Positions 53,946-63,215 of a DNA stretch of 64,000 bases are shown piece after piece (position 1 is the first letter of the stretch; the number at the start of each line of letters is the position of its first letter). The stretch comes from Flaviflexus equikiangi (GTDB lineage: Bacteria > Actinomycetota > Actinomycetes > Actinomycetales > Actinomycetaceae), in NCBI RefSeq assembly GCF_014069875.1, contig NZ_CP059676.1:310001-374000 (forward strand). Direction: 5' to 3'. A model generated the notes under the pieces. That model searched no databases. It was not told where the DNA came from and worked only from the letters and a program-made list of their open reading frames with translations. Both the position numbers and the translations under genes were made by a program.

Positions 53946-53978
53946 ATATCGGCGCAGCGTTGCGCCTGAGGAGAGACA

Positions 53979-55298
53979 ATGTCACACGGCACTCGAGGTT
54001 CACAAGACCACCCCATCGAGAACGCACATCTTGCAGTCCGCAAGGCTGCCAAGGCGAGCTTTGTTGGCAACTTCGTCGAATGGTTCGACTACGCAACCTA
54101 CGGTTATCTCGCCGCTGTCATCGCCAAAGTATTCTTCCCACCGGGAGATGACGTCGCGGCACTGCTGTACACGTTCGGAGTCTTCGCACTCTCCTTCCTC
54201 GTCCGTCCCATCGGCGGCCTCTTCTGGGGCAACTGGGGTGACAAGTATGGTCGCCGATGGGCACTGTCCTGGTCGATACTCATCATGTCCGGATCGACCT
54301 TCCTCATCGCCTTCCTGCCAGGCTACGGCGCGATCGGGCTGTGGGCCCCCGGCCTGCTCCTCGTCCTGCGCCTCATCCAAGGCTTCTCCGCCTCGGGGGA
54401 ATATGCCGGCGCGTCCGCCTTCATGACCGAATACGCCCCGAAAGGGAAGCGGGGCCTGTATACGTCCGTCGTGCCCGCCAGCACCGCCACCGGTCTGCTG
54501 GCGGGCGCCGTCTTCATCTTCTTCCTCAACGCCATCCTCTCCGATGCTCAACTCGAATCGTGGGGCTGGCGCATCCCCTTCCTGCTCGCAGGCCCGCTCG
54601 GATGGATCGGCCGCTACATCCGCCTCCACCTCGAGGACTCTCCCGTCTACCGTGAACTCGCCGAAGGCGCCGACCACGAGCCCGTCGAGGCCCCGGTCCG
54701 CTACATCCTCCACCATCACAAGAAACAGATCATGGTGGGCCTCGGCGTCACCTGCCTCAATGCAGTCGCCTTCTATCTCCTCCTGTCCTACATGCCGACC
54801 TACCTGTCCCAGGAGATCGGCCTGGAGGCGGACATGGCGCTCCTGAGCTCGAGCATCGCACTCGCGGCCTATATCCTCATGATCTTCATGATGGGTCACA
54901 TCTCCGACACGTTCGGGCGCAAGCGGATGCTCATCACCGCCTGCCTCCTCTTCATCGTCTTCGCCGTGCCCTCCTACTGGCTGTTGAGCACCGGAACCTT
55001 CTGGACGGCTCTCTTCGTTCAGCTCTTCCTCTGCGCCCTGCTCACCATGAACGACGGTACGCTGCCCACCTTCCTCTCCGAACTGTTCCCCACCCGAGTC
55101 CGCTACACCGGGTTCGCGTTGAGCTTCAACACGGCCAACGCTCTTTTCGGCGGCACCGCACCCTTTGTCGCGACCTGGCTCATCTCAACCTCCGGATCCC
55201 CGATCGCCCCCGGCTGGTATCTAGCATTCGTCGCGGTCCTCGCACTCGGTGCGATGCTGACGATCCACGAGACAGCCTTCGAACCCCTCGAGGACTGA
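53979..55298 (+). CDS. MFS transporter, metabolite:proton symporter (MHS/ProP-like) group
   Basis: 439 aa with twelve membrane helices. GNFVEWFDYATYGYLAA at the N-terminus and GNWGDKYGRRWAL plus the central SAFMTEYAPKGKRGLYTS are signatures of the MHS group (proline/betaine ProP, shikimate, citrate importers). ATG 53979 follows GAGGAGAGACA. It is 33 bp after the EamA gene, so co-transcribed. Substrate is unknown; arginine or a zwitterionic compound would fit the operon. Confidence 0.82.
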   Translation: MSHGTRGSQDHPIENAHLAVRKAAKASFVGNFVEWFDYATYGYLAAVIAKVFFPPGDDVAALLYTFGVFALSFLVRPIGGLFWGNWGDKYGRRWALSWSILIMSGSTFLIAFLPGYGAIGLWAPGLLLVLRLIQGFSASGEYAGASAFMTEYAPKGKRGLYTSVVPASTATGLLAGAVFIFFLNAILSDAQLESWGWRIPFLLAGPLGWIGRYIRLHLEDSPVYRELAEGADHEPVEAPVRYILHHHKKQIMVGLGVTCLNAVAFYLLLSYMPTYLSQEIGLEADMALLSSSIALAAYILMIFMMGHISDTFGRKRMLITACLLFIVFAVPSYWLLSTGTFWTALFVQLFLCALLTMNDGTLPTFLSELFPTRVRYTGFALSFNTANALFGGTAPFVATWLISTSGSPIAPGWYLAFVAVLALGAMLTIHETAFEPLED

Positions 55299-55323
55299 GA
55301 CCGCCACTCGGACCCTCAATCCC

Positions 55324-55372
55324 CCTCGAGGATCGCAGGGCAGTCAAACCTCCTCGAGGATCGCAGGGCAGT
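55324..55372. repeat. 21-bp direct repeat pair in a convergent gap
   Basis: CCTCGAGGATCGCAGGGCAG plus T occurs at 55324-55344 and again at 55352-55372. Each contains the CCTCGAGG palindrome; a related CCCTCGAGGAC is in the end of the MFS gene. 55299-55488 has no gene. Confidence 0.7.
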
Positions 55373-55488
55373 TCGCGATGATCGGCACCATCGTGCATGC
55401 GACGACGGAAAGGGGAAACGGCGATTCGATGATGAACCCTCGGGTCACGTGGCAGGGGCCGGGCGTGTGTCGATGGCGTCGCCGTTCG

Positions 55489-56889
55489 TCACGGCCGATT
55501 GGCAGGAGGCCCCTCGCCGGCGTGATGAAGGGGGCCGATGCCTGCCCGCAGGCGGGCCAGGCGAGACATGGGAGGGGCGGGCGTCGTGGCCATGACATCG
55601 ATCAGGTCGGCAACGCGCGAATCGCTGCATTGCGAGGCATTGAGAAGGTCGATCTGCGGATGGGGTGGGCTGTCGAGCCGAATATGGGTCCACGATACCG
55701 AATAGGCACGTTCGAGCCGTGTTGCCTCCGCGATGAACCTGCCGCGAAGAGCGGCCCGAGTATCTGACGGCGGCGTCGACACCGCTCGCTCGACATCCTC
55801 GAGCGGGAGCGCTGACATCGCCCCGCTGGCGCGGAGCCGATCGGCCAAGCCCCGGCGGGGATCAAGGTCATGAAAGGCCAGATTGAGACGGGGTATGCGG
55901 GGATCGGACGAACCATACCGGTCGGCCGCTTCTGCGAGCAGCAGCTTCTTGCAGATCCAGTCGACGGACGGCGACAGCGTATCCTGTTCCCCGCCCTGAA
56001 TCCGGTCGATCATGTCTCGAATGTCGAGGAGACTGTCGATGCCTGCCGCTTCGCACCGGCCGACGACAGTGTCGAGCAGGTCAATCGCACTGACGGCCCC
56101 GCCGGAACGCAGGGCAAGGATCGCAGCCGGACCGTGCCGGGAGCAGTCATGAAGCGACGCGATCGGGTCGGCGAGTGCGAGGTCGCAGAGCGAAACTCCG
56201 CCCTCGATCAAGTCGAGCACGGTGGAGGTGAGACGGAGCCTGATCTCCGTCGCCCTATCAGACATCGTGGAATCTCCGAACGTGACCTGCAGGCGGGCGA
56301 AGGCAGCCGGATCGGCGTGTGGTTCATCCCGGGTGCTGATCATGGGGCGAAGGCGGGTCGGATCCGCTGACTGGACGCGGTGAATGTGGAAGGCTCTCGG
56401 GGAGAGCACGTAGGCCCCGGACTTATCGAGCCCGCCACCAGCAGACAGAACCGTGCGGGCCACGAGAAACGCAACGAAACCCGGGTCGAGCGGGTCCAGC
56501 GTCTCCCGCTTCACCTGATAGTTCTCGTGGCATCCGAACGTCGCGTCCCCAGAATCCGTGTTGGTCTTCAGCAGGTGCAGGCGGTGGGAGTCGAGGCGCT
56601 CATTCGCAGCCTCCAGCATCTTCTGGAGCATGAGCTCCCCGGCCCTATCCTGCAGGGCAGCATCTCGAGCATTCGAGCATTCCGCCGTCGCATACTCCGG
56701 GTGCGAGCCGATATCGACATAGAGCCTGCCGCCATTGGGCAGGAACCTATTGTGGGACCTGTGCTGTGTCGCGGTGCCGCGGAAAAGCTCGGTGATGGCC
56801 TCGGCGGGTGCCATGGCGGGCGCGGCGGGGCCGTGGGGGAGCGCCATCAGCGCATACTCCGTTTCGAGGCCCACGATGCGAGGGGTCAC
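55489..56889 (-). CDS. pafA: Pup ligase PafA
   Basis: 466 aa glutamine-synthetase-like enzyme that joins the C-terminal Glu of Pup to lysines of target proteins. RIVGLETEYALM, the catalytic Asp/Glu region GGRLYVDIGSHPEYATAEC, TNTDSGDATFGCHENY and STRDEPHADP match PafA rather than Dop. GTG 56889 overlaps the Pup stop by 4 bp. It is the last gene of mpa-dop-pup-pafA. Confidence 0.9.
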   Translation of the reverse strand: MTPRIVGLETEYALMALPHGPAAPAMAPAEAITELFRGTATQHRSHNRFLPNGGRLYVDIGSHPEYATAECSNARDAALQDRAGELMLQKMLEAANERLDSHRLHLLKTNTDSGDATFGCHENYQVKRETLDPLDPGFVAFLVARTVLSAGGGLDKSGAYVLSPRAFHIHRVQSADPTRLRPMISTRDEPHADPAAFARLQVTFGDSTMSDRATEIRLRLTSTVLDLIEGGVSLCDLALADPIASLHDCSRHGPAAILALRSGGAVSAIDLLDTVVGRCEAAGIDSLLDIRDMIDRIQGGEQDTLSPSVDWICKKLLLAEAADRYGSSDPRIPRLNLAFHDLDPRRGLADRLRASGAMSALPLEDVERAVSTPPSDTRAALRGRFIAEATRLERAYSVSWTHIRLDSPPHPQIDLLNASQCSDSRVADLIDVMATTPAPPMSRLARLRAGIGPLHHAGEGPPANRP

Positions 56890-57068
56890 TGACCGCCCTC
56901 TTGAATGAATCCCTGCACGAACGTGAGTGCGTTCTCTTCCAGAATGTCATCGATATCGTCGAGGATTGCCGTGAAATCCTGTGCCGCGGCGGAGGACACA
57001 ATGGGCGGAGGATCGGGTTCGGGGCGGTCCGGGTCCCGTTTGCTGTAGGAGCTTTGACTGGTCATCAT
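56886..57068 (-). CDS. pup: Prokaryotic ubiquitin-like protein Pup
   Basis: 60 aa, largely disordered. The C-terminal half ILDDIDDILEENALTFVQGF carries the helix that binds Mpa, and the protein ends in GGQ, so Dop must deamidate the Gln before ligation. ATG 57068 overlaps the dop stop (TGATGATG), with GAAAGG upstream. Confidence 0.93.
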   Translation of the reverse strand: MMTSQSSYSKRDPDRPEPDPPPIVSSAAAQDFTAILDDIDDILEENALTFVQGFIQEGGQ

Positions 57069-58627
57069 CAACCTTTCGCGAACATGTCAGATTCTGTCAG
57101 AGCGCTCTCGCCCAGCATCGCGATTACGTCGGCGATCGTCTCGCACCGGTCGAGCCCCTCCCTCATTCGGACCTCCGAACCGTCCTCAGGGCTCGTCATG
57201 GGAACCCGGACGAAACCGTCGGCGTCCTCGAGAACAACCGAATGCCAGGAGGCGGAATAGACCGATTCGGGGAAGCGGCGGATGAGTTCCCCGCGCAGCC
57301 ACGCCCTCGTGCTTGCCGGGGGAACGAACTCGGCACGGTCGAGCCATTCATCGGGGGCGAGCGTTTCGAGGATGCCGCGCTGCATGAGCTGATGGGGGAG
57401 GGACTTGGTGGTGCGAATATCTGCCCACTGCACGTCCATCGCCGCGATCTCCGGAGCGTCCCAGCCGAGACCGTCGCGTGTCATGCGCGCCTCGAGGAGG
57501 GCTCGCTTCGTCGCCCACTCGACATCCCCGATGGTCAGCCGCCAGTCTGTCGTGAGCAGTCCGATCGTGTCCCGCCAACGGTCGAGGATATCCACCGTCT
57601 CCACGTCGGCCCTGCTCCCGATCATGGCGTAATGATGGTGGATGGTTCTGCTCGCGGTCGCCTGATAGGCCTGCTGGATCTCCAGGGCCGTCATCGTCCT
57701 CCCGTCAGCCAGCTCGAGGGTCGTGGAGAGGGTGAGATCGCGGGAAACCTCCCGGACGGCGTGGATCGGATCAGCCAAGGCAAGGTTCTCCCACTCGCTC
57801 GGCACACCGTCGCGCTCCAGGACCCACAGGACAAGGGCTGTCATCCCAAGCTTGAGCAGCGTATTCGACGGCACGCAGTTCGCATCGCCGTTGATGACGT
57901 GGAGGCGTCGGAACCGGTTCGGGTCTGCATGGGGCTCGTCCCGCGTGTTGACGATCGGCCGATCGTAGGTCGTATTGGGCCCCACGAGTTCATGGATGTA
58001 GTCCGCCCGCTGTGACAGCTGGAACCCCGGTGTGTCCGAGGCGGGGCCGAGGCCGACCCTCCCTGCCCCCACGAGAACCGGCCGGGTCACGAGGAAGGGG
58101 ATGAGAGCAGTGACAAGATCATCGAACGGGACCTGCCGTTCAACGAGATAGTTCTCGTGGCATCCGTAGGCGGCACCCTTACCGTCGACATTGTTCTTGT
58201 ACAGTGCGGGGCTCGATCCAGTCTCGGTCTCGAGCTGCGCCATGGCGCGTCGCAGGATGATCTCCCCGGCACGATCGTAGTGAACGGCTTGGCGGGGGCC
58301 GAGACACTCCGGCGTCGCATACTCCGGGTGGGCGTGATCGACATAGAATCGGGCCCCGTTGCGGAGCATCTTCGTCGTGCCGCGCTGCCATGCTCGCTCC
58401 TGAGCCGTCAACGAGGCGGGGCGATGGAGGAGGTGCGCCACGTCGGAGCCGAAGGTGAGCGGCACTTCCCCCGCCATGTCCCACGCCACGTCGTCGCAAT
58501 AGCCCATGTTTTCAAGGGCTCGGCCGTAGGCGGCGATCATGGCCCGAGATTGTTCCTCTGACGTGAGCGTCGAGGCGTGGCAGATGCCATACTCGGTTTC
58601 GATCCCCATCACCCGGCGGACTGTCAC
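57068..58627 (-). CDS. dop: Pup deamidase/depupylase Dop
   Basis: 519 aa. VMGIETEYGI, GARFYVDHAHPEYATPEC, LYKNNVDGKGAAYGCHENY and FQLSQRADYIHE distinguish Dop from PafA. It converts Pup-Gln to Pup-Glu and removes Pup from proteins. GTG 58627 overlaps the mpa stop by 4 bp, as expected for coupled translation. Confidence 0.92.
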   Translation of the reverse strand: MTVRRVMGIETEYGICHASTLTSEEQSRAMIAAYGRALENMGYCDDVAWDMAGEVPLTFGSDVAHLLHRPASLTAQERAWQRGTTKMLRNGARFYVDHAHPEYATPECLGPRQAVHYDRAGEIILRRAMAQLETETGSSPALYKNNVDGKGAAYGCHENYLVERQVPFDDLVTALIPFLVTRPVLVGAGRVGLGPASDTPGFQLSQRADYIHELVGPNTTYDRPIVNTRDEPHADPNRFRRLHVINGDANCVPSNTLLKLGMTALVLWVLERDGVPSEWENLALADPIHAVREVSRDLTLSTTLELADGRTMTALEIQQAYQATASRTIHHHYAMIGSRADVETVDILDRWRDTIGLLTTDWRLTIGDVEWATKRALLEARMTRDGLGWDAPEIAAMDVQWADIRTTKSLPHQLMQRGILETLAPDEWLDRAEFVPPASTRAWLRGELIRRFPESVYSASWHSVVLEDADGFVRVPMTSPEDGSEVRMREGLDRCETIADVIAMLGESALTESDMFAKG

Positions 58628-60216
58628 GATGCTCCCAACCGTCGCACGCGGGTGATGCGCTGGCCGCGGCGACCATAGAGACGATCCCACTCCTCGAGCG
58701 AACCCGAATGGAGCCCGGCGTTCTCTCGGATCTCGGCGGATACCGCACTGGTGACGTGCAGACGGGACAGGCCCCCCGGCATTCCCGCCAGCTGGTCTTT
58801 GATGGAGAGCTTCTTCGCGCGGTCCACAATGTTGGCCAGCATCGCTCCGGACGCGAAGTCGTGAGCATGCAGCACCTCGATCTCGCCCGATTCGTGCGTC
58901 ACCTCCACCTGTGCCGTGCTGTCGTCCCCCGCATAGAGCCTGTCGACGATCGTGTCGATGAGATCGGCTGCGGCAGCCTCGCGCGAGCCTGCCCTCTCCA
59001 CCGCCATCGAGTCCAGCGGCAGATCGGGCGTCAGATATTTCGCGAGGATCTCGATCGCACTCTCCCTCGAAGGGCGGGACACTTTGATCTTCACATCGAG
59101 CCGGCCTGGCCGCACGAGAGCTGAATCGATCATGTCTTCACGGTTGGTGGCACCGATGATGATGACGTTGTCGAGAGACTCGACCCCATCGATCTCGGCC
59201 AGCAGCTGGGGAACGATTGTCGTCTCGACATCGGAGGATCGTCCCGTGCCCCGGGTGCGGAACAGGGAGTCCATTTCGTCGAAGAAGATGATGACCGGCA
59301 TGCCGCCCTTGGCGCGCTGGCGTGCACGAGAGAAGATCTTGCGAATCTGGCGTTCTGTCTCGCCCACGAACTTCGTCAACAGTTCCGGGCCCTTGACGGA
59401 GATGAAGAAGGCTCGTGCCTCGACATCCCCACTCTTCTCGGCCGCGGACCGCGCGAGTGATGTGGCGACAGCCTTCGCGATCAGGGTCTTCCCACATCCC
59501 GGCGGGCCGTAGAGAAGGATGCCCTGGGGTGCGCGGAGCCGATGTGCGCGATAGTGATGGGGGAAGAGGAACGGCGTCTCGACAGCGTCCCTCATCGCCG
59601 CGATCTCCCGATCGAGGCCGCCGATATCTCCATAGTCGACGTCGGGGACTTCCTCCAGCATGAGCTCTTCCGTGTCATCCCGGTCGATCCGCTCGTAGGC
59701 GAAGCCCGTGCGCATGTCGGCGCGGACGATGTCGCCGGGACGCACCTTCGGCTTGCCGCTCGCACTGATGAGGATCTCCGCCAATCGGAGCACACGCTCC
59801 TCGTCGTCGCGTACGCGGACGGAGATGCGGTTGCTGGGGAGGAAGTCGGTCACCATGACGATATCGCCGACGTCATCGAATGATTCGCTCGACACGATGC
59901 AGAGCTGGTCGTTGACGAGGACGTCCCGCCCGGGATTGAGGCATGCGAGGGGCACCGTCTTCGCAACCGCGCACCGATGCTTTCGACCTCCGATGAGGAC
60001 GTCGGCGACGCGCTTGTCGCGGTGCACCTCGGTGATGACACCGAAGGTCTGAGGAGAAGACGTGAGTTGGCGGATCTGCTCGTGTGACGCGGCGAGTTCC
60101 TGCTGTGCCGCGCGCAGAGCCGAGGCCAGCCGCTCGTTGTTCCGCACGAGCGTCTCGTAGTCGCTCGCGACGCGGGTGCCCGTTCCAACGTCGCCTTGTG
60201 AGGTCGTCGAATCCAT
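58624..60216 (-). CDS. mpa: AAA ATPase ARC/Mpa of the pupylation system
   Basis: 530 aa. N-terminal coiled coil (residues 18-50), tandem OB domains (55-165), AAA module with Walker A GPPGCGKT at 237-244, Walker B IIFFDEMDS at 309-317 and arginine-finger region RPGRLDVKI. It unfolds pupylated proteins. The C-terminus ends RVRRLGAS and lacks the GQYL tail that docks Mpa into the 20S proteasome, consistent with the missing prcBA genes. ATG 60216. Confidence 0.92.
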   Translation of the reverse strand: MDSTTSQGDVGTGTRVASDYETLVRNNERLASALRAAQQELAASHEQIRQLTSSPQTFGVITEVHRDKRVADVLIGGRKHRCAVAKTVPLACLNPGRDVLVNDQLCIVSSESFDDVGDIVMVTDFLPSNRISVRVRDDEERVLRLAEILISASGKPKVRPGDIVRADMRTGFAYERIDRDDTEELMLEEVPDVDYGDIGGLDREIAAMRDAVETPFLFPHHYRAHRLRAPQGILLYGPPGCGKTLIAKAVATSLARSAAEKSGDVEARAFFISVKGPELLTKFVGETERQIRKIFSRARQRAKGGMPVIIFFDEMDSLFRTRGTGRSSDVETTIVPQLLAEIDGVESLDNVIIIGATNREDMIDSALVRPGRLDVKIKVSRPSRESAIEILAKYLTPDLPLDSMAVERAGSREAAAADLIDTIVDRLYAGDDSTAQVEVTHESGEIEVLHAHDFASGAMLANIVDRAKKLSIKDQLAGMPGGLSRLHVTSAVSAEIRENAGLHSGSLEEWDRLYGRRGQRITRVRRLGAS

Positions 60217-60400
60217 ATCAGATATCCCTTGACTCCATCGTCATGTCTAGCACTAGCGTACTATTAATTGTGTCGGTGGTTTAGGACTTTGGATATATGG
60301 GGCGATCTACGTGGTCAAAATCCCGGTATCCCAACGTCATTGCCCCGTGCGCTGTACTATCGGGCCGGGCGGAGCAGCCTGCATATCGTGAGGGGGAGAG

Positions 60401-60988
60401 ATGGAAGACGTGACGGTCAAGCTGTCGAAAGGGGAGCAGCGCCGCCAGGCGATCGTCCAGGCCGCTGCAGAGATCCTTCGCGAGGAAGGCCCATCGGGCG
60501 TGACCCACCGCAAGGCCGCCACGCGCGCTTCCGCCTCACTATCGGCAACAACCTATTACTTCACGGGCCTCGATGATCTCCTCGGCCAGGCCGCCGCCCT
60601 CAACTTCGAGCTGTGGGTAGGGCGCGCCAGGGGCGTCGCGGCAGACATCGACCATACCCGGCAGCCGGAATCCCTCGATGATGCGATCAACGTGATCCTG
60701 CGCGCCTGCCTGCCTGACGATGCGAACCTGGAGAACCACTATGTCCAGCTCGTCGCCGCCACATCTTTCCCCACCGTGAACAGCGAATATCGCGACAGTC
60801 GGGGCCTGCTCAACGATGCGATCGGTGAGGTGCTTGCGTGGGCGCGCTGTCCCGTCTCGGCAGAGCTTGTCATGTCCGTCGTCGATGGTGGGGCGGTCCA
60901 GGCGATCTCCGAAGGTCGAGACGTGCGGGAGACTGCGCGCTCACGCGTGCGAGAACTCTTCCTCAGCCTAGGAGTCACGTTCGACTGA
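60401..60988 (+). CDS. TetR-family transcriptional regulator
   Basis: 195 aa. The N-terminal helix-turn-helix (IVQAAAEILREEGPSGVTHR, ASLSATTYYFTGLDDL) is standard TetR; the C-terminal ligand domain is unlike any I can name. ATG 60401 follows GAGGGGGAGAG. Divergent from the mpa operon, which it could control along with itself. A TTGCCC/TACTAT pair upstream may be its promoter. Confidence 0.82.
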   Translation: MEDVTVKLSKGEQRRQAIVQAAAEILREEGPSGVTHRKAATRASASLSATTYYFTGLDDLLGQAAALNFELWVGRARGVAADIDHTRQPESLDDAINVILRACLPDDANLENHYVQLVAATSFPTVNSEYRDSRGLLNDAIGEVLAWARCPVSAELVMSVVDGGAVQAISEGRDVRETARSRVRELFLSLGVTFD

Positions 60989-61073
60989 CAGCGGCGGTCG
61001 AAGAGCAATTGAAGGTGATCGACATTCCCGCCGGGCATGGTGAGGGACTGATGGTGGGGCGGTACCCGCGAGC

Positions 61074-61105
61074 GGACCCGCTCCCCGCCATTGCGAAACG
61101 GGTCC
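61074..61105. terminator. Hairpin between tetR and convergent gene
   Basis: GGACCCG pairs with CGGGTCC. It lies between the tetR stop and the convergent NAD(P)-binding gene; 60989-61177 otherwise shows only an unsupported short frame. Confidence 0.4.
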
Positions 61106-61177
61106 TGCCTCTATGGTGCACAACACACTGAAGGATGTCCACTTGGTCCGCGAGAGCGCGGCGATTCTTCCCCTGTC

Positions 61178-61825
61178 TCAGATGATGGCGTCGATCGGAG
61201 TCTCGCCATCGGAGAAGCCGATGGTGGAGCCGCTCGTCGACGGCTGCCCGAGGACTGCCCGAATGACGAGCGCGACGTTTCCGCGCGATGTCTCTGCCGG
61301 CCCTGGAGTCTTCTCCTCGTGCACGGCGATCTTTCCCGATGCCTCATCGTTTGTCAGGCTTCCCGGCCCGAGGATCGTGTACTCAAGGCCGGAGGAGCGG
61401 AGATGGTCGTCTGCCATGGCCTTCGCCTGCGCGTAGGCGAAGAACGGTTCTGTCTCCGGAATGCCGTGATCGAGGCTGGCGTGCAGATAGGACACCATGA
61501 CGTAGCGAGACACCCCTGCCAGGGTTGCCGCGTCCATGGAGCGTACCGCGGCAGAGTAATCGACTGCCATAGTCCGTGCCGGATTGCCCCCGCCCGCACC
61601 GGCGGACCAGACGATCGCGTCGTGGCCGCGGACAGCATGCGTGAGATCGTCGATCGTTGCGTCTTCAACGTCGAGGACGAGGGCTGTTGCGCCAGTATCC
61701 TCGACATCCCGCACATGATCGGGATTGCGGATGATGGAGGTGACGGAGTGTCCGTCTGTGACGAGCAGCCGTGACGCGAGCAGCGCGATCTTTCCGTGGC
61801 CGCCGATGATGAGATAGTTCGACAT
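61178..61825 (-). CDS. NAD(P)H-binding SDR-like protein (YhfK/NmrA type)
   Basis: 215 aa atypical SDR. MSNYLIIGGHGKIALLASRL is the glycine-rich cofactor loop, with VSRYVMVSYLHAS and EYTILGPGSLTNDEASGKI as in YhfK/YwnB-type proteins. The family often acts as redox sensors or flavin reductase-like proteins; no substrate is known. ATG 61825 follows AAAGGGGAAAC. Confidence 0.8.
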   Translation of the reverse strand: MSNYLIIGGHGKIALLASRLLVTDGHSVTSIIRNPDHVRDVEDTGATALVLDVEDATIDDLTHAVRGHDAIVWSAGAGGGNPARTMAVDYSAAVRSMDAATLAGVSRYVMVSYLHASLDHGIPETEPFFAYAQAKAMADDHLRSSGLEYTILGPGSLTNDEASGKIAVHEEKTPGPAETSRGNVALVIRAVLGQPSTSGSTIGFSDGETPIDAII

Positions 61826-61979
61826 TGTTTCCCCTTTCGTGTGTGCTTCACCCTAGGGAAGAATGGTGCGTTTGCCGAGATATTCGCCGGGTAGTGAACG
61901 TGTCCGCTCCGCACCGGTCGGCGTGGAGCGCTGACGTTATAGTGGTGATGGTCGACGGCTCGCCGTTAGGCTGGTCTGC

Positions 61980-63215
61980 GTGAGCGAGCAAGGGGTCGGG
62001 ATGCTGGATGAGACGAATGTTGTGGATACGGTCGATTCGCGTGCGCTCAGCATCGCACTCACCGTCCTCCACACGTCTCCTGTGCTCCAGCCCGGGATGG
62101 GAGAGGCCGGCGGCCTCAACGTCTACCTCCTGAACTCTGCCCATCGTCTCGCGGAATCCGGGCATGACATCACCCTCATCACCCGCCGGGATCGGCCCGG
62201 CCTGCCGGACGTCGATGAGCTCGGCCCCCGCCTCCGCATCGTCTATCTCGATGCCGGCCCCGATCATCCGATCGCGAAAGCGGATTCGGAGCAGCTGATC
62301 GCCCCGTTCCGGGATGCTCTTGATGACTGGTGGCCGGGCGGCATCGACCTCGTCCATTCCCACCACTGGTTCGCCGGTGTCGCCTCGATCCCCGTCGCGG
62401 CCAGGCATGGGGTGCCGCACCTGCAGAGCTATCATTCGGTGGCGGCCCCGGTCGGCTCCGACTGGGGTGCCGGCGAACAGCCGGAATCGCCGGGACGTCC
62501 CGCCGGGGAGCGTTTCATCGCTCACGAGTCCGACAGGATCGTCGCCGTCTCGGGGTTCGAACGGGACACGATCATCGCCCGCTATGGTGCAGACCCTGAC
62601 CGTTTCTCCATCGTTCATCCCGGAGTCGATACGGAGACCTTCCGCCCGGGTGAACAGGGCACGGACCCGTATGTTGTGTTCGCGGCGCGGCTCCAGCCCC
62701 TCAAGGGCGTGGATCTGGCAATCAGGGCCCTGGCCGCCATCCCGCCAGCGCGCCGGCCCAAGCTTGTCATCGCGGGGGAGCCCGCCTCGGACTTCGCCGA
62801 ATACACGGCTGAGGTGCATCGGCTCGTCGCCGATCTCGGTTTGGATGACTGCGTCGACTATCGCGGGTCCATGTCCCGCACCGACCTTGCTGAACTGCTG
62901 GCGGGAGCCCAGATGCTCCTCAATCCGAGTCATTCGGAAACGTTCGGGATCATCAACCTCGAGGCCGCTGCGTGTGCGATTCCCGTCATTGCCTCTCGGG
63001 TGGGCGGTATGGTTGATTCCGTGCACGATGGTGAGACTGGTTTCCTTCTGCCGTCGCGTGATCCACTCGTGTGGGCGGAAACGATCGAACGTGTTCTCGC
63101 CGATCCAGGCCTGCGCGAGCGGCTCGGCCGTTCGGCTCGCACGTTCGCCCTCGGGCGGGGATGGCGGGAAGTGGCCCGGGAACTGACAGACGTCTATCAA
63201 GGAGAAGTTGGATGA
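61980..63215 (+). CDS. mshA: GT4 glycosyltransferase, probably MshA (mycothiol)
   Basis: 411 aa GT-B enzyme. HTSPVLQPGMGEAGGLNVYL near residue 35, VHPGVDTETFRPGEQ, QPLKGVDLAIRALA and SHSETFGIINLEAAACAIPV are shared with MshA, which joins N-acetylglucosamine to inositol-3-phosphate in the first mycothiol step. The start may be GTG 61980 or the ATG at 62001. The following MshB-like gene overlaps its stop, which supports the assignment. Another GT4 role cannot be excluded. Confidence 0.72.
   Translation: MSEQGVGMLDETNVVDTVDSRALSIALTVLHTSPVLQPGMGEAGGLNVYLLNSAHRLAESGHDITLITRRDRPGLPDVDELGPRLRIVYLDAGPDHPIAKADSEQLIAPFRDALDDWWPGGIDLVHSHHWFAGVASIPVAARHGVPHLQSYHSVAAPVGSDWGAGEQPESPGRPAGERFIAHESDRIVAVSGFERDTIIARYGADPDRFSIVHPGVDTETFRPGEQGTDPYVVFAARLQPLKGVDLAIRALAAIPPARRPKLVIAGEPASDFAEYTAEVHRLVADLGLDDCVDYRGSMSRTDLAELLAGAQMLLNPSHSETFGIINLEAAACAIPVIASRVGGMVDSVHDGETGFLLPSRDPLVWAETIERVLADPGLRERLGRSARTFALGRGWREVARELTDVYQGEVG

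Noticed and set aside
55489-60216. prcB/prcA hidden between pup and pafA
   Set aside because: Pup and pafA overlap by 4 bp, leaving no room; neighbouring genes are unrelated.
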